A stretch of 64,000 bases of DNA, taken from the NCBI RefSeq assembly GCF_900095225.1, contig NZ_LT607417.1, positions 249,263 to 313,262 of the forward strand, in the 5' to 3' direction. The notes under the pieces are model-generated. The model had not been told where the DNA came from, ran no database searches, and saw only the letters and a list, made by a program, of their open reading frames with translations. This stretch comes from Pseudomonas sp. UMAB-08. GTDB lineage: Bacteria > Pseudomonadota > Gammaproteobacteria > Pseudomonadales > Pseudomonadaceae. The position numbers and the translations under genes are program-made. Positions 1 to 9,300 of this stretch are shown here, piece after piece (position 1 is the stretch's first letter; every line of letters starts with the position of its first letter).

Positions 1-41
1 GCGTGACAGGCCGGTATTCTAACCGACTGAACTACCGCTGC
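1..41 (-). tRNA. tRNA-Asp(GTC), partial at window edge
   Basis: Read on the minus strand from 41, this begins with the acceptor arm GCAGCGG, then TAGTTCAGTCGGTTAGAATA for the D arm, and an anticodon loop CTGTCAC giving anticodon GTC (Asp). The 3' half, including the T arm, lies outside the window. It follows tRNA-Val by 19 nt on the same strand, so the two are probably co-transcribed. Confidence 0.9.
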
Positions 42-60
42 GCGTAACACTGAGAAGGAT

Positions 61-136
61 TGGTGGGTGATGACGGGATCGAACCGCCGACCCGCTGCTT
101 GTAAGGCAGCTGCTCTCCCAGCTGAGCTAATCACCC
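61..136 (-). tRNA. tRNA-Val(TAC)
   Basis: A complete 76-nt cloverleaf on the minus strand. The acceptor GGGTGAT pairs with ATCACCC, the anticodon stem is GCTGC/GCAGC around loop CTTACAA (anticodon TAC, Val), the T loop contains GGTTCGATCC, and the CCA end is encoded. It is the first gene of a short tRNA operon with tRNA-Asp downstream. Confidence 0.95.
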
Positions 137-157
137 TTCACTCTCGGTGTGGCGCGC

Positions 158-186
158 ATTCTATATAGCGACCCTATCTCTGGCAA
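158..186 (-). promoter_or_regulatory. sigma-70 promoter of the tRNA-Val/Asp operon
   Basis: On the minus strand the -35 box TTGCCA (181-186) and the -10 box TAGAAT (158-163) are 17 nt apart. The bases just downstream of the -10 box are GC-rich (GCGCGCC), the discriminator type typical of stringently controlled tRNA promoters. Transcription would start about 15 nt before the mature tRNA-Val end. Confidence 0.7.
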
Positions 187-297
187 GCACTTTTTTAAAT
201 AATTTTTATAATCCTGCCAAAGGCTTAGCACAGGGTTGGCCGCAGAGGCCGAGGAGCGAATAATGCCCCCACTTTGTACAAAGGAGAGATTCACCCC

Positions 298-1218
298 ATG
301 TGGTTCAAAAACCTGCTTATCTATCGCCTGACCCAAGATCTGCCTTTTGATGCCGAGGCGCTGGAAACCGCATTGGCGACCAAACAGGCGCGCCCTTGTG
401 CCAGCCAGGAGTTGACCACTTACGGTTTCGTCGCACCGTTCGGTAAAGGTGAGGACGCTCCTCTGGTTCACGTCAGTCAGGACTTCCTGCTGATTGCCGC
501 ACGCAAGGAAGAACGCATTCTGCCTGGCAGCGTGGTGCGTGATGCATTAAAGGAAAAGATCGAAGAGATCGAAGCCGAACAAATGCGCAAGGTCTATAAG
601 AAGGAACGTGATCAGATCAAGGATGAAATCATCCAGGCCTTTCTGCCCCGCGCCTTTATTCGTCGCTCGGCGACCTTTGCTGCCATCGCGCCGAAACAGG
701 GCCTGATCCTGGTTAACGCCTCCAGCCCGAAACGCGCCGAAGACCTGCTCTCCACCCTGCGTGAAGTGATCGGTTCGCTGCCGGTACGCCCTCTGACGGT
801 GAAAGTCGCGCCAAGCGCAACCATGACCGAATGGGTCAAGTCCCAGAAAGCAGCTGACCACTTCTTCGTCCTCGACGAGTGCGAGCTGCGTGACACCCAT
901 GAAGATGGCGGCATCGTGCGCTGCAAGCGTCAGGATTTGACCAGCGATGAAATCCAGCTGCACTTGAGCACCGGCAAGGTGGTCACTCAGCTGTCATTGG
1001 CCTGGCAGGACAAACTGTCCTTCGTGCTGGACGACAAGATGGTGGTCAAACGCCTGAAGTTCGAAGACCTGCTGCAAGATCAGGCCGAACAGGACGGTGG
1101 CGAGGAAGCCCTCGGCCAACTGGACGCCAGCTTCACCTTGATGATGCTGACCTTCGGCGAATTCCTGCCTGAGTTGTTTGAAGCGCTGGGCGGCGAAGAA
1201 CTGCCACAGGGCATCTAA
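298..1218 (+). CDS. rdgC: Recombination-associated protein RdgC
   Basis: A 306-residue protein, the usual RdgC length, starting [14 protein letters not shown] as in other pseudomonads. RdgC is a ring-shaped, non-specific double-strand DNA-binding protein of the nucleoid that restrains RecA-driven exchange. The ATG at 298 is chosen over an in-frame TTG at 274 because AAGGAG (281-286) lies at good distance before it and the family begins at MWFKN. Charged helical segments ([21 protein letters not shown]) occupy roughly residues 85-110. It is monocistronic, ending in a hairpin before the next gene. Confidence 0.95.
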   Translation: MWFKNLLIYRLTQDLPFDAEALETALATKQARPCASQELTTYGFVAPFGKGEDAPLVHVSQDFLLIAARKEERILPGSVVRDALKEKIEEIEAEQMRKVYKKERDQIKDEIIQAFLPRAFIRRSATFAAIAPKQGLILVNASSPKRAEDLLSTLREVIGSLPVRPLTVKVAPSATMTEWVKSQKAADHFFVLDECELRDTHEDGGIVRCKRQDLTSDEIQLHLSTGKVVTQLSLAWQDKLSFVLDDKMVVKRLKFEDLLQDQAEQDGGEEALGQLDASFTLMMLTFGEFLPELFEALGGEELPQGI

Positions 1219-1231
1219 GCCATCGGCTGTT

Positions 1232-1257
1232 ATGCGCTACCGGCTGCGGTAGCGCAT
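1232..1257 (+). terminator. Hairpin terminator after rdgC
   Basis: ATGCGCTACC (1232-1241) and GGTAGCGCAT (1248-1257) form a perfect 10-bp stem with a 6-nt loop. The following tract TTCTCCTC is only moderately T-rich, so termination strength is uncertain. Confidence 0.55.
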
Positions 1258-1285
1258 TTCTCCTCTAATAAAAAAGGAACAAGCC

Positions 1286-2251
1286 ATGCGTGCGCTGGCT
1301 GCGTTGAGTCGTTTTGTCGGGAATACCTTCGCCTATTGGGTGCTGCTGTTTGCAGTGTTGGCGTTTGCGCTGCCCGAATGGTTTATCGGTTTGAAAAGCG
1401 CCATCGTGCCACTCTTGGGCTTGGTGATGTTCGGCATGGGTCTGACGCTCAAGCTCGATGATTTTTCTGAAGTCGCTCGCCATCCTTGGCGTGTGGCCTT
1501 AGGGGTGGTCGCGCATTTCGTGATCATGCCCGGCGTCGCCTGGCTGTTGTGCCAGGCGTTTCATCTGCCCGCGGAAATCGCTGTGGGCGTGATTCTGGTG
1601 GGTTGCTGCCCGAGCGGCACGTCCTCCAACGTCATGACCTGGCTGGCCCGTGGCGACCTGGCGTTGTCGGTGGCTATTGCCGCAGTGACCACCCTCCTCG
1701 CCCCGCTGCTGACACCGGCGTTGATCTGGTTGCTGGCCTCGGCATGGTTGCCGGTGTCTTTCATGGACATGTTCTGGTCGATTCTGCAGTTGGTCTTGCT
1801 CCCAATCGTGCTCGGCGTCGTCGCGCAACGCGTGCTCGGCCATCGAGTAAAAGCAGCGGTAGACGTATTGCCACTGGTGTCGGTGGTCAGCATCGTATTG
1901 ATCGTCGCCGCAGTGGTTGCCGCCAGTCAGGCGAAAATCGCCGAGTCAGGCCTGTTGATCATGGCAGTGGTGATGCTGCACAACAGCTTCGGTTTTGTGC
2001 TCGGCTACTTCACCGGCAAGCTGTTCAAGCTGCCGCTGGCGCAGCGCAAATCCCTGGCACTGGAAGTCGGCATGCAGAACTCCGGGCTGGGCGCCGCATT
2101 GGCCAGTGCCCACTTCTCGCCACTGGCCGCCGTGCCTAGCGCGCTGTTCAGCGTCTGGCACAACATTTCCGGCGCGTTGCTTTCGACGTATTTCCGGCGC
2201 ATGAGTGAACAAGCGGACCGCGAACTAGCCACTCGATCCGTTACCGACTAG
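1286..2251 (+). CDS. Bile acid:sodium symporter family transporter
   Basis: A 321-residue polytopic inner-membrane protein of the SBF (BASS) family, with about nine to ten hydrophobic helices and the family's conserved polar core: FGMGLTLKLDDF in the N-terminal half and VGMQNSGLGAALASAHF in the C-terminal half. Bacterial relatives move organic anions with sodium; pantothenate, 2-oxoacids and bile acids are known substrates, and the sequence alone does not choose between them. An AAAGGAAC Shine-Dalgarno lies just before the ATG. It stands alone between rdgC and the riboswitch-controlled sugE. Confidence 0.85.
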   Translation: MRALAALSRFVGNTFAYWVLLFAVLAFALPEWFIGLKSAIVPLLGLVMFGMGLTLKLDDFSEVARHPWRVALGVVAHFVIMPGVAWLLCQAFHLPAEIAVGVILVGCCPSGTSSNVMTWLARGDLALSVAIAAVTTLLAPLLTPALIWLLASAWLPVSFMDMFWSILQLVLLPIVLGVVAQRVLGHRVKAAVDVLPLVSVVSIVLIVAAVVAASQAKIAESGLLIMAVVMLHNSFGFVLGYFTGKLFKLPLAQRKSLALEVGMQNSGLGAALASAHFSPLAAVPSALFSVWHNISGALLSTYFRRMSEQADRELATRSVTD

Positions 2252-2313
2252 CCGCTTTGTCGATACCCTGACTTGCCCCCGAATCGTTTTATGTGCACTA
2301 TACTGCGCACAGC

Positions 2314-2362
2314 CAGGACGACCTGACTGATCCATCAGGAAAAACGATTCGGGGACGACCCC
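2314..2362 (+). promoter_or_regulatory. Guanidine-II (mini-ykkC) riboswitch
   Basis: Two short hairpins each carry an ACGA tetraloop: CAGG-ACGA-CCTG (2314-2325) and GGGG-ACGA-CCCC (2351-2362), separated by a 25-nt linker. This paired ACGR-loop arrangement is the signature of the guanidine-II class, in which two loops dock and bind guanidinium. The second hairpin ends 6 nt before AGGAGG (2369-2374), the ribosome site of the SMR exporter gene, so ligand-dependent access to the ribosome site is the likely mechanism. Confidence 0.88.
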
Positions 2363-2379
2363 TTTTATAGGAGGTCATC

Positions 2380-2694
2380 ATGTCCTGGATCATTCTGTTT
2401 TTCGCCGGTCTGTTCGAAGTCGGCTGGGCCGTCGGCCTGAAATACACCGAAGGCTTCACCCGCCCCCTGCCTACAGCCCTCACCGTCGCAGCCATGCTGG
2501 TCAGCCTGGGCTTGCTGGGCGTGGCCATGAAAGAACTGCCACTGGGCACTGCCTACGCGATCTGGACCGGTGTCGGTGCGGTAGGCACCGTGATCGCCGG
2601 GATCATCCTGTTCGGTGAATCCGCGGCGCTGTTTCGCCTGGTCAGCGTGGGCTTGATTCTGTGCGGGTTGGCAGGGCTCAAGCTGAGTGCTTGA
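2380..2694 (+). CDS. sugE: SugE/Gdx-type SMR guanidinium exporter
   Basis: A 104-residue small multidrug resistance protein with four helices and the catalytic Glu in helix 1 ([16 protein letters not shown], Glu13). The [10 protein letters not shown] segment is the signature of the SugE/Gdx branch, which exports guanidinium in exchange for protons as dual-topology dimers. The strong AGGAGG site follows directly on the guanidine-II riboswitch, which supports guanidinium rather than quaternary ammonium as the natural substrate. It is followed by a REP pair and is probably a single-gene unit. Confidence 0.93.
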   Translation: MSWIILFFAGLFEVGWAVGLKYTEGFTRPLPTALTVAAMLVSLGLLGVAMKELPLGTAYAIWTGVGAVGTVIAGIILFGESAALFRLVSVGLILCGLAGLKLSA

Positions 2695-2719
2695 GGCAGC
2701 CACACGCCGCATTAAACTA

Positions 2720-2794
2720 ATCGCGGGCAAGCCCGCTCCTACGGCCTGGCGGCCAGAAGCAGCTCATATTGTAGGAGCGCGCTTGCCCGCGAAA
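2720..2794. repeat. REP doublet (REPIN) between convergent genes
   Basis: Two inverted copies of a Pseudomonas-type REP: ATCGCGGGCAAGCCCGCTCC with TAC following (2720-2742), and GTAGGAGCGCGCTTGCCCGC followed by GAAA (2771-2794). They face each other across 28 nt and can form one long hairpin. Position between the 3' ends of two convergent genes is typical. Confidence 0.85.
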
Positions 2795-2884
2795 AGATCG
2801 GCACGGCCTTCCGGGGCCCGTGAAACCAACCATTTCCACCACCGCGATGCAGTCGATCACGGAGTATCCACGGGGCGCTGTGTA

Positions 2885-4756
2885 CTACCGAACGGTGCCC
2901 CGCAACTCCGCAACTCGCGCCTGCAAACTCGCCGGTAACGCCGCATCCATTGCAACGGCGGGCCCGGCCACCACGGTGATGCGCGACCACAGCCGACGAA
3001 AAATCCCCTTGTTCGGATCACGGCTGAAGAAGCTACCCCACAAACCTTGCAAGGCCAGCGGAATCACTGGCACCGGGGTCTCTTGCAGAATCCGGTTCAA
3101 GCCACCTTTGAACTCGTTGATCTCCCCGTCAGCGGTCAGCTTGCCTTCGGGGAAGATGCACACCAACTCACCGTCTTTCAGGTATTCAGCAATTTTCTTG
3201 AAGGCCTGATCGTAGATCGCCAGGTCTTCGTTGCGCCCGGCAATCGGGATGGTGCTAGCGGTGCGGAAAATGAAGTTGAGCACCGGCAGGTTGTAGATTT
3301 TGTAATACATCACGAACCGAATCGGCCGCCGCACAGCCCCGCCAATCAACAGCGCATCGACAAAGGACACATGGTTGCAAACCAGCAGCGCCGCACCCTC
3401 GTCCGGAATCAGCTCCAGGTTGCGATGCTCGACACGGTACATGGAATGGCCGAGCAGCCAGATCATGAAGCGCATGGTGAACTCGGGCACGATCTTGAAG
3501 ATGTAGGCATTCACCGCGATGTTCATCAGCGAGATCACCAGAAACAGCTGCGGAATCGACAGTTTGACCACGCTGAGGAGCACGATCGAGACGATGGCTG
3601 ACACCACCATGAACAGCGCATTGAGGATGTTGTTGGATGCGATGACCCGCGAACGTTCGTTCTCGGCGGTGCGCGACTGGATCAGCGCGTACAGCGGCAC
3701 GATATAGAAGCCGCCAAAAATACCAATGCCCAGCACATCGCTCAGCACCCACCACGCCTGACCATAAGACAGCACCGTCAGCCAGTCATTGGCCTGAACG
3801 TTTTGCGGAAAGCCGCCCGAATGCCACCACAGCAGCAGCCCGAACACGGTCAGGCCCATCGAGCCGAACGGTACCAGGCCAATCTCTACCTTGCGCCCGG
3901 ACAAGCGCTCGCACAGCATCGAACCCAGCGCGATGCCGATGGAGAACACGGTGAGAATCAGCGTGACCACAGTCTCGTCGCCATACAGCCACTCTTTGGC
4001 GTAAGCCGGAATCTGCGTCAGGTAAATTGCGCCGACGAACCAGAACCAGGAGTTGCCGACAATCGAGCGTGACACGGCGGGCGTCTGACCCAGTCCCAAA
4101 CGCAAGGTGGCCCAGGATTGACTGAAAATATTCCAGTTCAGGCGCATTTCCGGCGAGGCGGCCGCTGCACGCGGGATGCTGCGACTGGCGATATAACCCA
4201 GGCACGCCACCAGCAAGATCGCTGTCGCGACAATGGGCGCGTAGTGCGCGGAAGACATCATGATCCCCGCGCCGATGGTACCGGCCAGAATCGCCAGGAA
4301 GGTGCCCATTTCCACCAACCCGTTGCCACCGACCAATTCATCCTCATGCAAGTGCTGCGGCAGGATCGAGTACTTCACCGGCCCGAACAACGCCGAGTGC
4401 GTCCCCATGGCGAACAACGCCAGCAACATCATCCACAGGTGGTTGAGCATGAACCCCGCCGCGCCCACCAGCATGATCGCGATCTCGCCCAGTTTGATCA
4501 GACGGATCAATGCATCCTTGGCGTATTTCTCGCCAAACTGACCCGCCAGTGCCGAGAACAAAAAGAACGGCAGAATGAACAACAGTGCACACAGGTTGAC
4601 CCAAATCGAGCGATCACCGTTGATGCTCAGCTTGTAGAGGATGGCGAGGATCAGCGATTGCTTGAGGATATTGTCGTTAAAGGCCCCGAGGGACTGGGTG
4701 ATGAAAAACGGCAGAAATCGCCGCTTTCCCAGCAAACTGAATTGCGACTGACTCAT
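2885..4756 (-). CDS. MFS transporter fused to 1-acylglycerol-phosphate acyltransferase
   Basis: A 623-residue two-domain protein. Residues 1 to about 420 are a 12-helix MFS domain of the LplT lysophospholipid-flippase type (GAFNDNILKQ near the N terminus). The remainder is a PlsC acyltransferase domain with the HX4D motif NHVSFVD (His462, Asp467) and FPEG (535-538). In the Aas/LplT system, lysophospholipids are flipped inward and re-acylated; here both steps sit on one chain, though it lacks the acyl-ACP synthetase part of Aas. The ATG at 4756 has only a weak ribosome site. Activity on lysophospholipid is inferred from domains. Confidence 0.88.
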   Translation of the reverse strand: MSQSQFSLLGKRRFLPFFITQSLGAFNDNILKQSLILAILYKLSINGDRSIWVNLCALLFILPFFLFSALAGQFGEKYAKDALIRLIKLGEIAIMLVGAAGFMLNHLWMMLLALFAMGTHSALFGPVKYSILPQHLHEDELVGGNGLVEMGTFLAILAGTIGAGIMMSSAHYAPIVATAILLVACLGYIASRSIPRAAAASPEMRLNWNIFSQSWATLRLGLGQTPAVSRSIVGNSWFWFVGAIYLTQIPAYAKEWLYGDETVVTLILTVFSIGIALGSMLCERLSGRKVEIGLVPFGSMGLTVFGLLLWWHSGGFPQNVQANDWLTVLSYGQAWWVLSDVLGIGIFGGFYIVPLYALIQSRTAENERSRVIASNNILNALFMVVSAIVSIVLLSVVKLSIPQLFLVISLMNIAVNAYIFKIVPEFTMRFMIWLLGHSMYRVEHRNLELIPDEGAALLVCNHVSFVDALLIGGAVRRPIRFVMYYKIYNLPVLNFIFRTASTIPIAGRNEDLAIYDQAFKKIAEYLKDGELVCIFPEGKLTADGEINEFKGGLNRILQETPVPVIPLALQGLWGSFFSRDPNKGIFRRLWSRITVVAGPAVAMDAALPASLQARVAELRGTVR

Positions 4757-4893
4757 CGTCCGTGTACTCGAATAGCGCCGGGGTCGGCTTTTTAATTGGA
4801 GTGTCTATGTCGACTCCGAGCCACATTGGAAACGTTACGCAAGCAGATGTCGATAGATGCGTCTGGTTTGATCGTCTCCCACGTCTTTAATAC

Positions 4894-6072
4894 TCACTTG
4901 CCCCCGGCACCCAACCCCGCAATACAGGGTGAAACGAACAGCTCTCCTTTATAGGCACCGCGCACGGTCCGGCTCATGACGATCAGCCACAATATCGTCA
5001 GACAGCACACCAACGCACAACCGGCCAGCGAGAAGAATGTCAGGTGCAGCCTTGCTGCAAGCTTCAGGGTCGCCAGCGCGTAGACGCCCAATGGAAAGGT
5101 GAACCCCCACCAGCCGAGGTTGAACGGGATGCCGGTGCGCAGGTAGCGCACAGTGATAAGCACGGCCATCAGCATCCACCACAAGCCGAAGCCCCAGAGT
5201 GTGATACCTGCCACCAGACCTATGCCGTCAGCGATTTCACCGAGCTTGGGCAAACCATTGGCCGCAAAAATCGCCGGTGCGTCTGCGCCCATCAACAGCA
5301 TGCCCAACGCTCCGGTGCCAATCGGACCCAATGCCAGCCAACTCGAAGCAGCCATGTTTTCGTGGGGCAATTTATGCAGGGCCATGCGCAACAACAGAAT
5401 GGACAGGATGCTGAACGCTACGGGTACCGAGAACGCCCACAACACGTAGCTGGTGATCAGCACGCTGAATTGCGCGGAGGCGTCGGCCAGATGCGGTGCC
5501 AGCAGACCACCGCTGGCCGCCGCCACCTCAGCCGCGACCACGGGCAACAACCACACGGCCGTCATCTGGTCGATATTGTGTTCCTGGCGTGTGAACATCA
5601 TGAACGGAATGGCCAACCCGCACGCCAGCGCCATGGCCACGTCCAGCCACCAGAGGGTCTCGGCAATGGGCACGACAGCCCCGCCCCATCGAGGCAGGCC
5701 GAAGAATAGAAAGCCGTTGATGATGGTCGCCAGCCCCATGGGGATGGTGCCGAAAAACATCGAGACCGTAGAGTGCCCAAACACCCGCCGCGCCTCATTG
5801 AAAAACAGCACCCAGCGCGCCATATACACCATGCTGAAAAGCACGAACAAACCGATATTGAACAGCCACAGCCCCTCGGCCAGCAGGTGCAAACCCGGGA
5901 TCTGCACGGGCAATTGCCCCAGTGTCAGGGCCAGAATGCCGGTGCCCATGGTCGCGGCGAACCAATTCGGGGTGAACTGACGAATCTCTTCTCGCGGATG
6001 ACTCAGCGTGCTCAACGGCAGATTACGTGGGTTGGCAACGGTGTGTGGCGCAGGCGTATCAGGGCAAGGCAT
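4894..6072 (-). CDS. SLAC1/TehA-family (TDT) anion channel or transporter
   Basis: A 392-residue inner-membrane protein with about ten helices, beginning with a soluble stretch followed by FTPNWFAATMGTGILAL, the conserved start of the SLAC1/TehA/Mae1 family. Members pass small anions such as nitrate, sulfite, chloride or C4-dicarboxylates; some relatives have been linked to tellurite tolerance. GGAG lies 7 nt before the ATG. It is divergent from the hybrid kinase at 6342, and the shared region holds nested inverted repeats. The substrate cannot be told from sequence. Confidence 0.83.
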   Translation of the reverse strand: MPCPDTPAPHTVANPRNLPLSTLSHPREEIRQFTPNWFAATMGTGILALTLGQLPVQIPGLHLLAEGLWLFNIGLFVLFSMVYMARWVLFFNEARRVFGHSTVSMFFGTIPMGLATIINGFLFFGLPRWGGAVVPIAETLWWLDVAMALACGLAIPFMMFTRQEHNIDQMTAVWLLPVVAAEVAAASGGLLAPHLADASAQFSVLITSYVLWAFSVPVAFSILSILLLRMALHKLPHENMAASSWLALGPIGTGALGMLLMGADAPAIFAANGLPKLGEIADGIGLVAGITLWGFGLWWMLMAVLITVRYLRTGIPFNLGWWGFTFPLGVYALATLKLAARLHLTFFSLAGCALVCCLTILWLIVMSRTVRGAYKGELFVSPCIAGLGAGGK

Positions 6073-6118
6073 GCTCTTCTCCAGTCCTCCGATGAGGTGA
6101 AATGAGCTTATAGTTCGA

Positions 6119-6176
6119 TTGCATATCTATATAACGGGTAATTTCTCTATAGGTCATCTGCTTTACCTATATGCAA
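6119..6176. promoter_or_regulatory. Nested inverted repeats in divergent promoter region
   Basis: TTGCATAT (6119-6126) is repeated inverted as ATATGCAA (6169-6176). Inside lies TATAGGT (6148-6154) with its inverse ACCTATA (6165-6171). The region is AT-rich, unlike its surroundings, and lies 47-104 bp upstream of the channel gene's ATG at 6072. Such nested dyads suggest binding by a dimeric regulator, perhaps of the LysR type, but no regulator gene adjoins. Confidence 0.4.
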
Positions 6177-6341
6177 CACCGCAGACCTCGTCCTGCGGCA
6201 CCAGGCCGCGCCAAGACCTTGGTCGGCACTGACGAACCCTGAACATCATGCGAGACTGTCCAGCCGGAGCAGGATCGCTTCCGGTCGGTCATTTTTTAAC
6301 GAGCGCTGTTGAGAGCTATCTAGCGCTATCTGGAGTTTTAC

Positions 6342-9300
6342 ATGTCGCTGTCCAGTGGGCTGATTGCTGCCGTCGCCCTGACCTATATGGCCGTTATGTT
6401 CGCCATCGCCTTTTATGGCGATCGACGCAGTGCGCCTCTATCGCCACGCCTGCGGGCTTGGGTCTACAGCCTGTCGCTGGCGGTGTACTGCACCAGCTGG
6501 ACATTTTTTGGCGCCGTGGGCCAGGCGGCCGAACAACTCTGGTCGTTCCTGCCGATCTATCTGGGCCCGATATTGCTGCTGATGCTGGCGCCTTGGGTGC
6601 TGCAGAAGATGGTGATGATCAGCAAACAAGAGAACATCACGTCTATCGCTGACTTCATCGCCGCGCGCTATGGCAAGTCGCAATCGTTGGCGGTGGTGGT
6701 TGCACTGATCTGTCTGGTCGGCGTTTTACCGTACATTGCCTTGCAGCTCAAAGGCATCGTCCTCGGGGTGAACCTGCTGATCGGTGCCGTCGCCGAATCC
6801 ACGGGCACCCGCGCCCAGGACACCGCACTCATCGTCTCGCTGATCCTGGCACTGTTCACCATCCTGTTCGGCACTCGCAACCTCGACGCCACCGAACACC
6901 ACCGCGGCATGGTGCTGGCAATTGCCTTCGAAGCGCTGGTCAAACTGTTCGCGTTTCTCGCAGTGGGCGCGTTCGTCACCTTCGGCCTGTACGACGGTTT
7001 CGATGACCTGTTCAGTCAAGCGATGATCGCCCCTCGCCTGGATGAATACTGGAAGGAAACCGTCAACTGGCCGTCGATGGTGGTTCAAACCGGCGTGGCA
7101 ATGATGGCAATGGTCTGCCTGCCACGGCAGTTTCACGTGACCGTGGTCGAAAACATCGAGCCGCAGGATCTCAGGCTCGCCCGGTGGGTTTTTCCGACGT
7201 ACCTGGCCCTGGCGGCGCTGTTTGTAGTGCCCATCGCCCTGGCCGGCCAAATGCTGCTGCCCAGTTCGGTGCTGCCCGACTCGTTCGTGATCAGCCTGCC
7301 GTTGGCCCAGGCTCACCCGGCGCTGGCCCTGCTGGCGTTTATCGGTGGCGCCTCGGCGGCCACCGGCATGGTGATTGTCGCCAGCGTCGCACTGTCGACC
7401 ATGGTCTCCAACGACATGCTGCTGCCGTGGCTGTTGCGCCGCAAAACCGCAGAGCGCCCCTTCGAGGTGTTCCGCCACTGGATGCTGTCGGTACGTCGGA
7501 TCAGCATCGTGGCGATCCTGTTGCTGGCTTACGTCTGCTACCGGTTGCTCGGTTCAACAGCGAGCCTGGCAACCATCGGCCAAATCGCTTTCGCCGCCAT
7601 CACTCAACTGGCCCCGGCCATGCTCGGCGCGCTGTATTGGAAACAAGCCAACCGCCGAGGCGTATTCGCTGGGCTGGCAGCCGGCACCTTTATTTGGTTT
7701 TACACCCTGGTGCTGCCCATTGCGGCCAACAGCCTGGGCTGGGCGCTCACCCTGTTCCCGGGGCTGGCCTGGCTGCACGGTAACCCATTGCATTTACCGA
7801 TTACCCCGCTGACCCAAGGCGTGGTGCTGTCGCTTGCCGGTAACTTCACCCTGTTCGCCTGGGTGTCGGTGCTGTCACGCACACGGGTCTCCGAACACTG
7901 GCAGGCCGGACGTTTCATCGGCCAGGAAATCAGTGCGCGCCCCAGCAACCGTTCGTTGCTGGCGGTGCAGATCGAGGACTTATTGAGCCTGTCGGCGCGC
8001 TTCGTGGGTGAGGAGCGCGCGCGGCAGAGTTTTATTCGCTTCGCCTATCGTCAGGGCAAGGGCTTCAGCCCGAACCAGAACGCCGACGGTGAGTGGATAG
8101 CCCACACCGAGCGCTTGCTGGCCGGTGTGCTCGGCGCGTCCTCGACCCGCGCAGTGGTCAAGGCCGCCATCGAAGGACGGGAGATGCAGCTCGAAGACGT
8201 AGTGCGCATCGCCGACGAAGCCTCCGAGGTGCTGCAATTCAACCGGGCGCTGTTGCAAGGGGCCATTGAAAACATCACCCAAGGCATCAGCGTGGTCGAT
8301 CAATCGCTGAAACTGGTGGCCTGGAATCATCGTTATCTGGAACTGTTCAATTACCCGGACGGCCTGATCAGCGTTGGCCGGCCGATCGCCGACATCATCC
8401 GCTATAACGCCGAACGCGGCCTGTGCGGTCCCGGTGAAGCTGAAGTGCATGTGGCGCGCCGGCTGCACTGGATGCGCCAGGGTCGAGCGCATACCTCAGA
8501 GCGGTTGTTCCCCAATGGACGCGTCATCGAGCTGATCGGCAACCCGATGCCCGGCGGCGGTTTCGTCATGAGTTTCACCGACATCACCGCGTTCCGTGAA
8601 GCCGAGCAGGCGCTCAAAGGCGCCAACGAAAGCCTTGAACAACGCGTTGCCGAGCGTACCCATGAGCTGTCACAACTGAACGTGGCGCTGACCGAGGCCA
8701 AGGGTACTGCGGAAACCGCCAACCAGTCGAAAACCCGCTTTCTTGCAGCGGTCAGCCATGACTTGATGCAACCGCTGAATGCGGCGCGACTGTTCTCGGC
8801 AGCCCTGTCCCATCAGGAAGACGAGATTTCCAGCGAGGCCCAGCAACTGGTGCACCATCTGGACAGTTCGCTGCGCTCCGCAGAAGACCTGATCAGCGAC
8901 CTGCTGGACATTTCTCGCTTGGAAAACGGCAAGATCACACCCAATCCCCAGCCGTTCCCCCTGAGTGCGCTGTTCGACACCCTCGGCGCCGAGTTCAAGG
9001 CACTGGCCCAGGAACAAGGCTTGAAATTCCGGGTACGCGGCAGCAACCTGCGGATCGACAGCGACATAAAGTTATTGCGGCGGATTCTGCAAAACTTCCT
9101 GACCAACGCGTTCCGCTACGGCAAGGGCCCGGTACTGCTGGGCGTAAGGCGTCGGGGCGCGAAACTGTGCCTTGAGGTCTGGGACCGTGGCCCAGGTATT
9201 CCGGAAGACAAACGTCAGGTGATCTTCGAGGAGTTCAAACGCCTCGACAGCCATCAGACCCGCGCCGAAAAAGGTCTGGGCCTCGGGCTGGCCATTGCCG

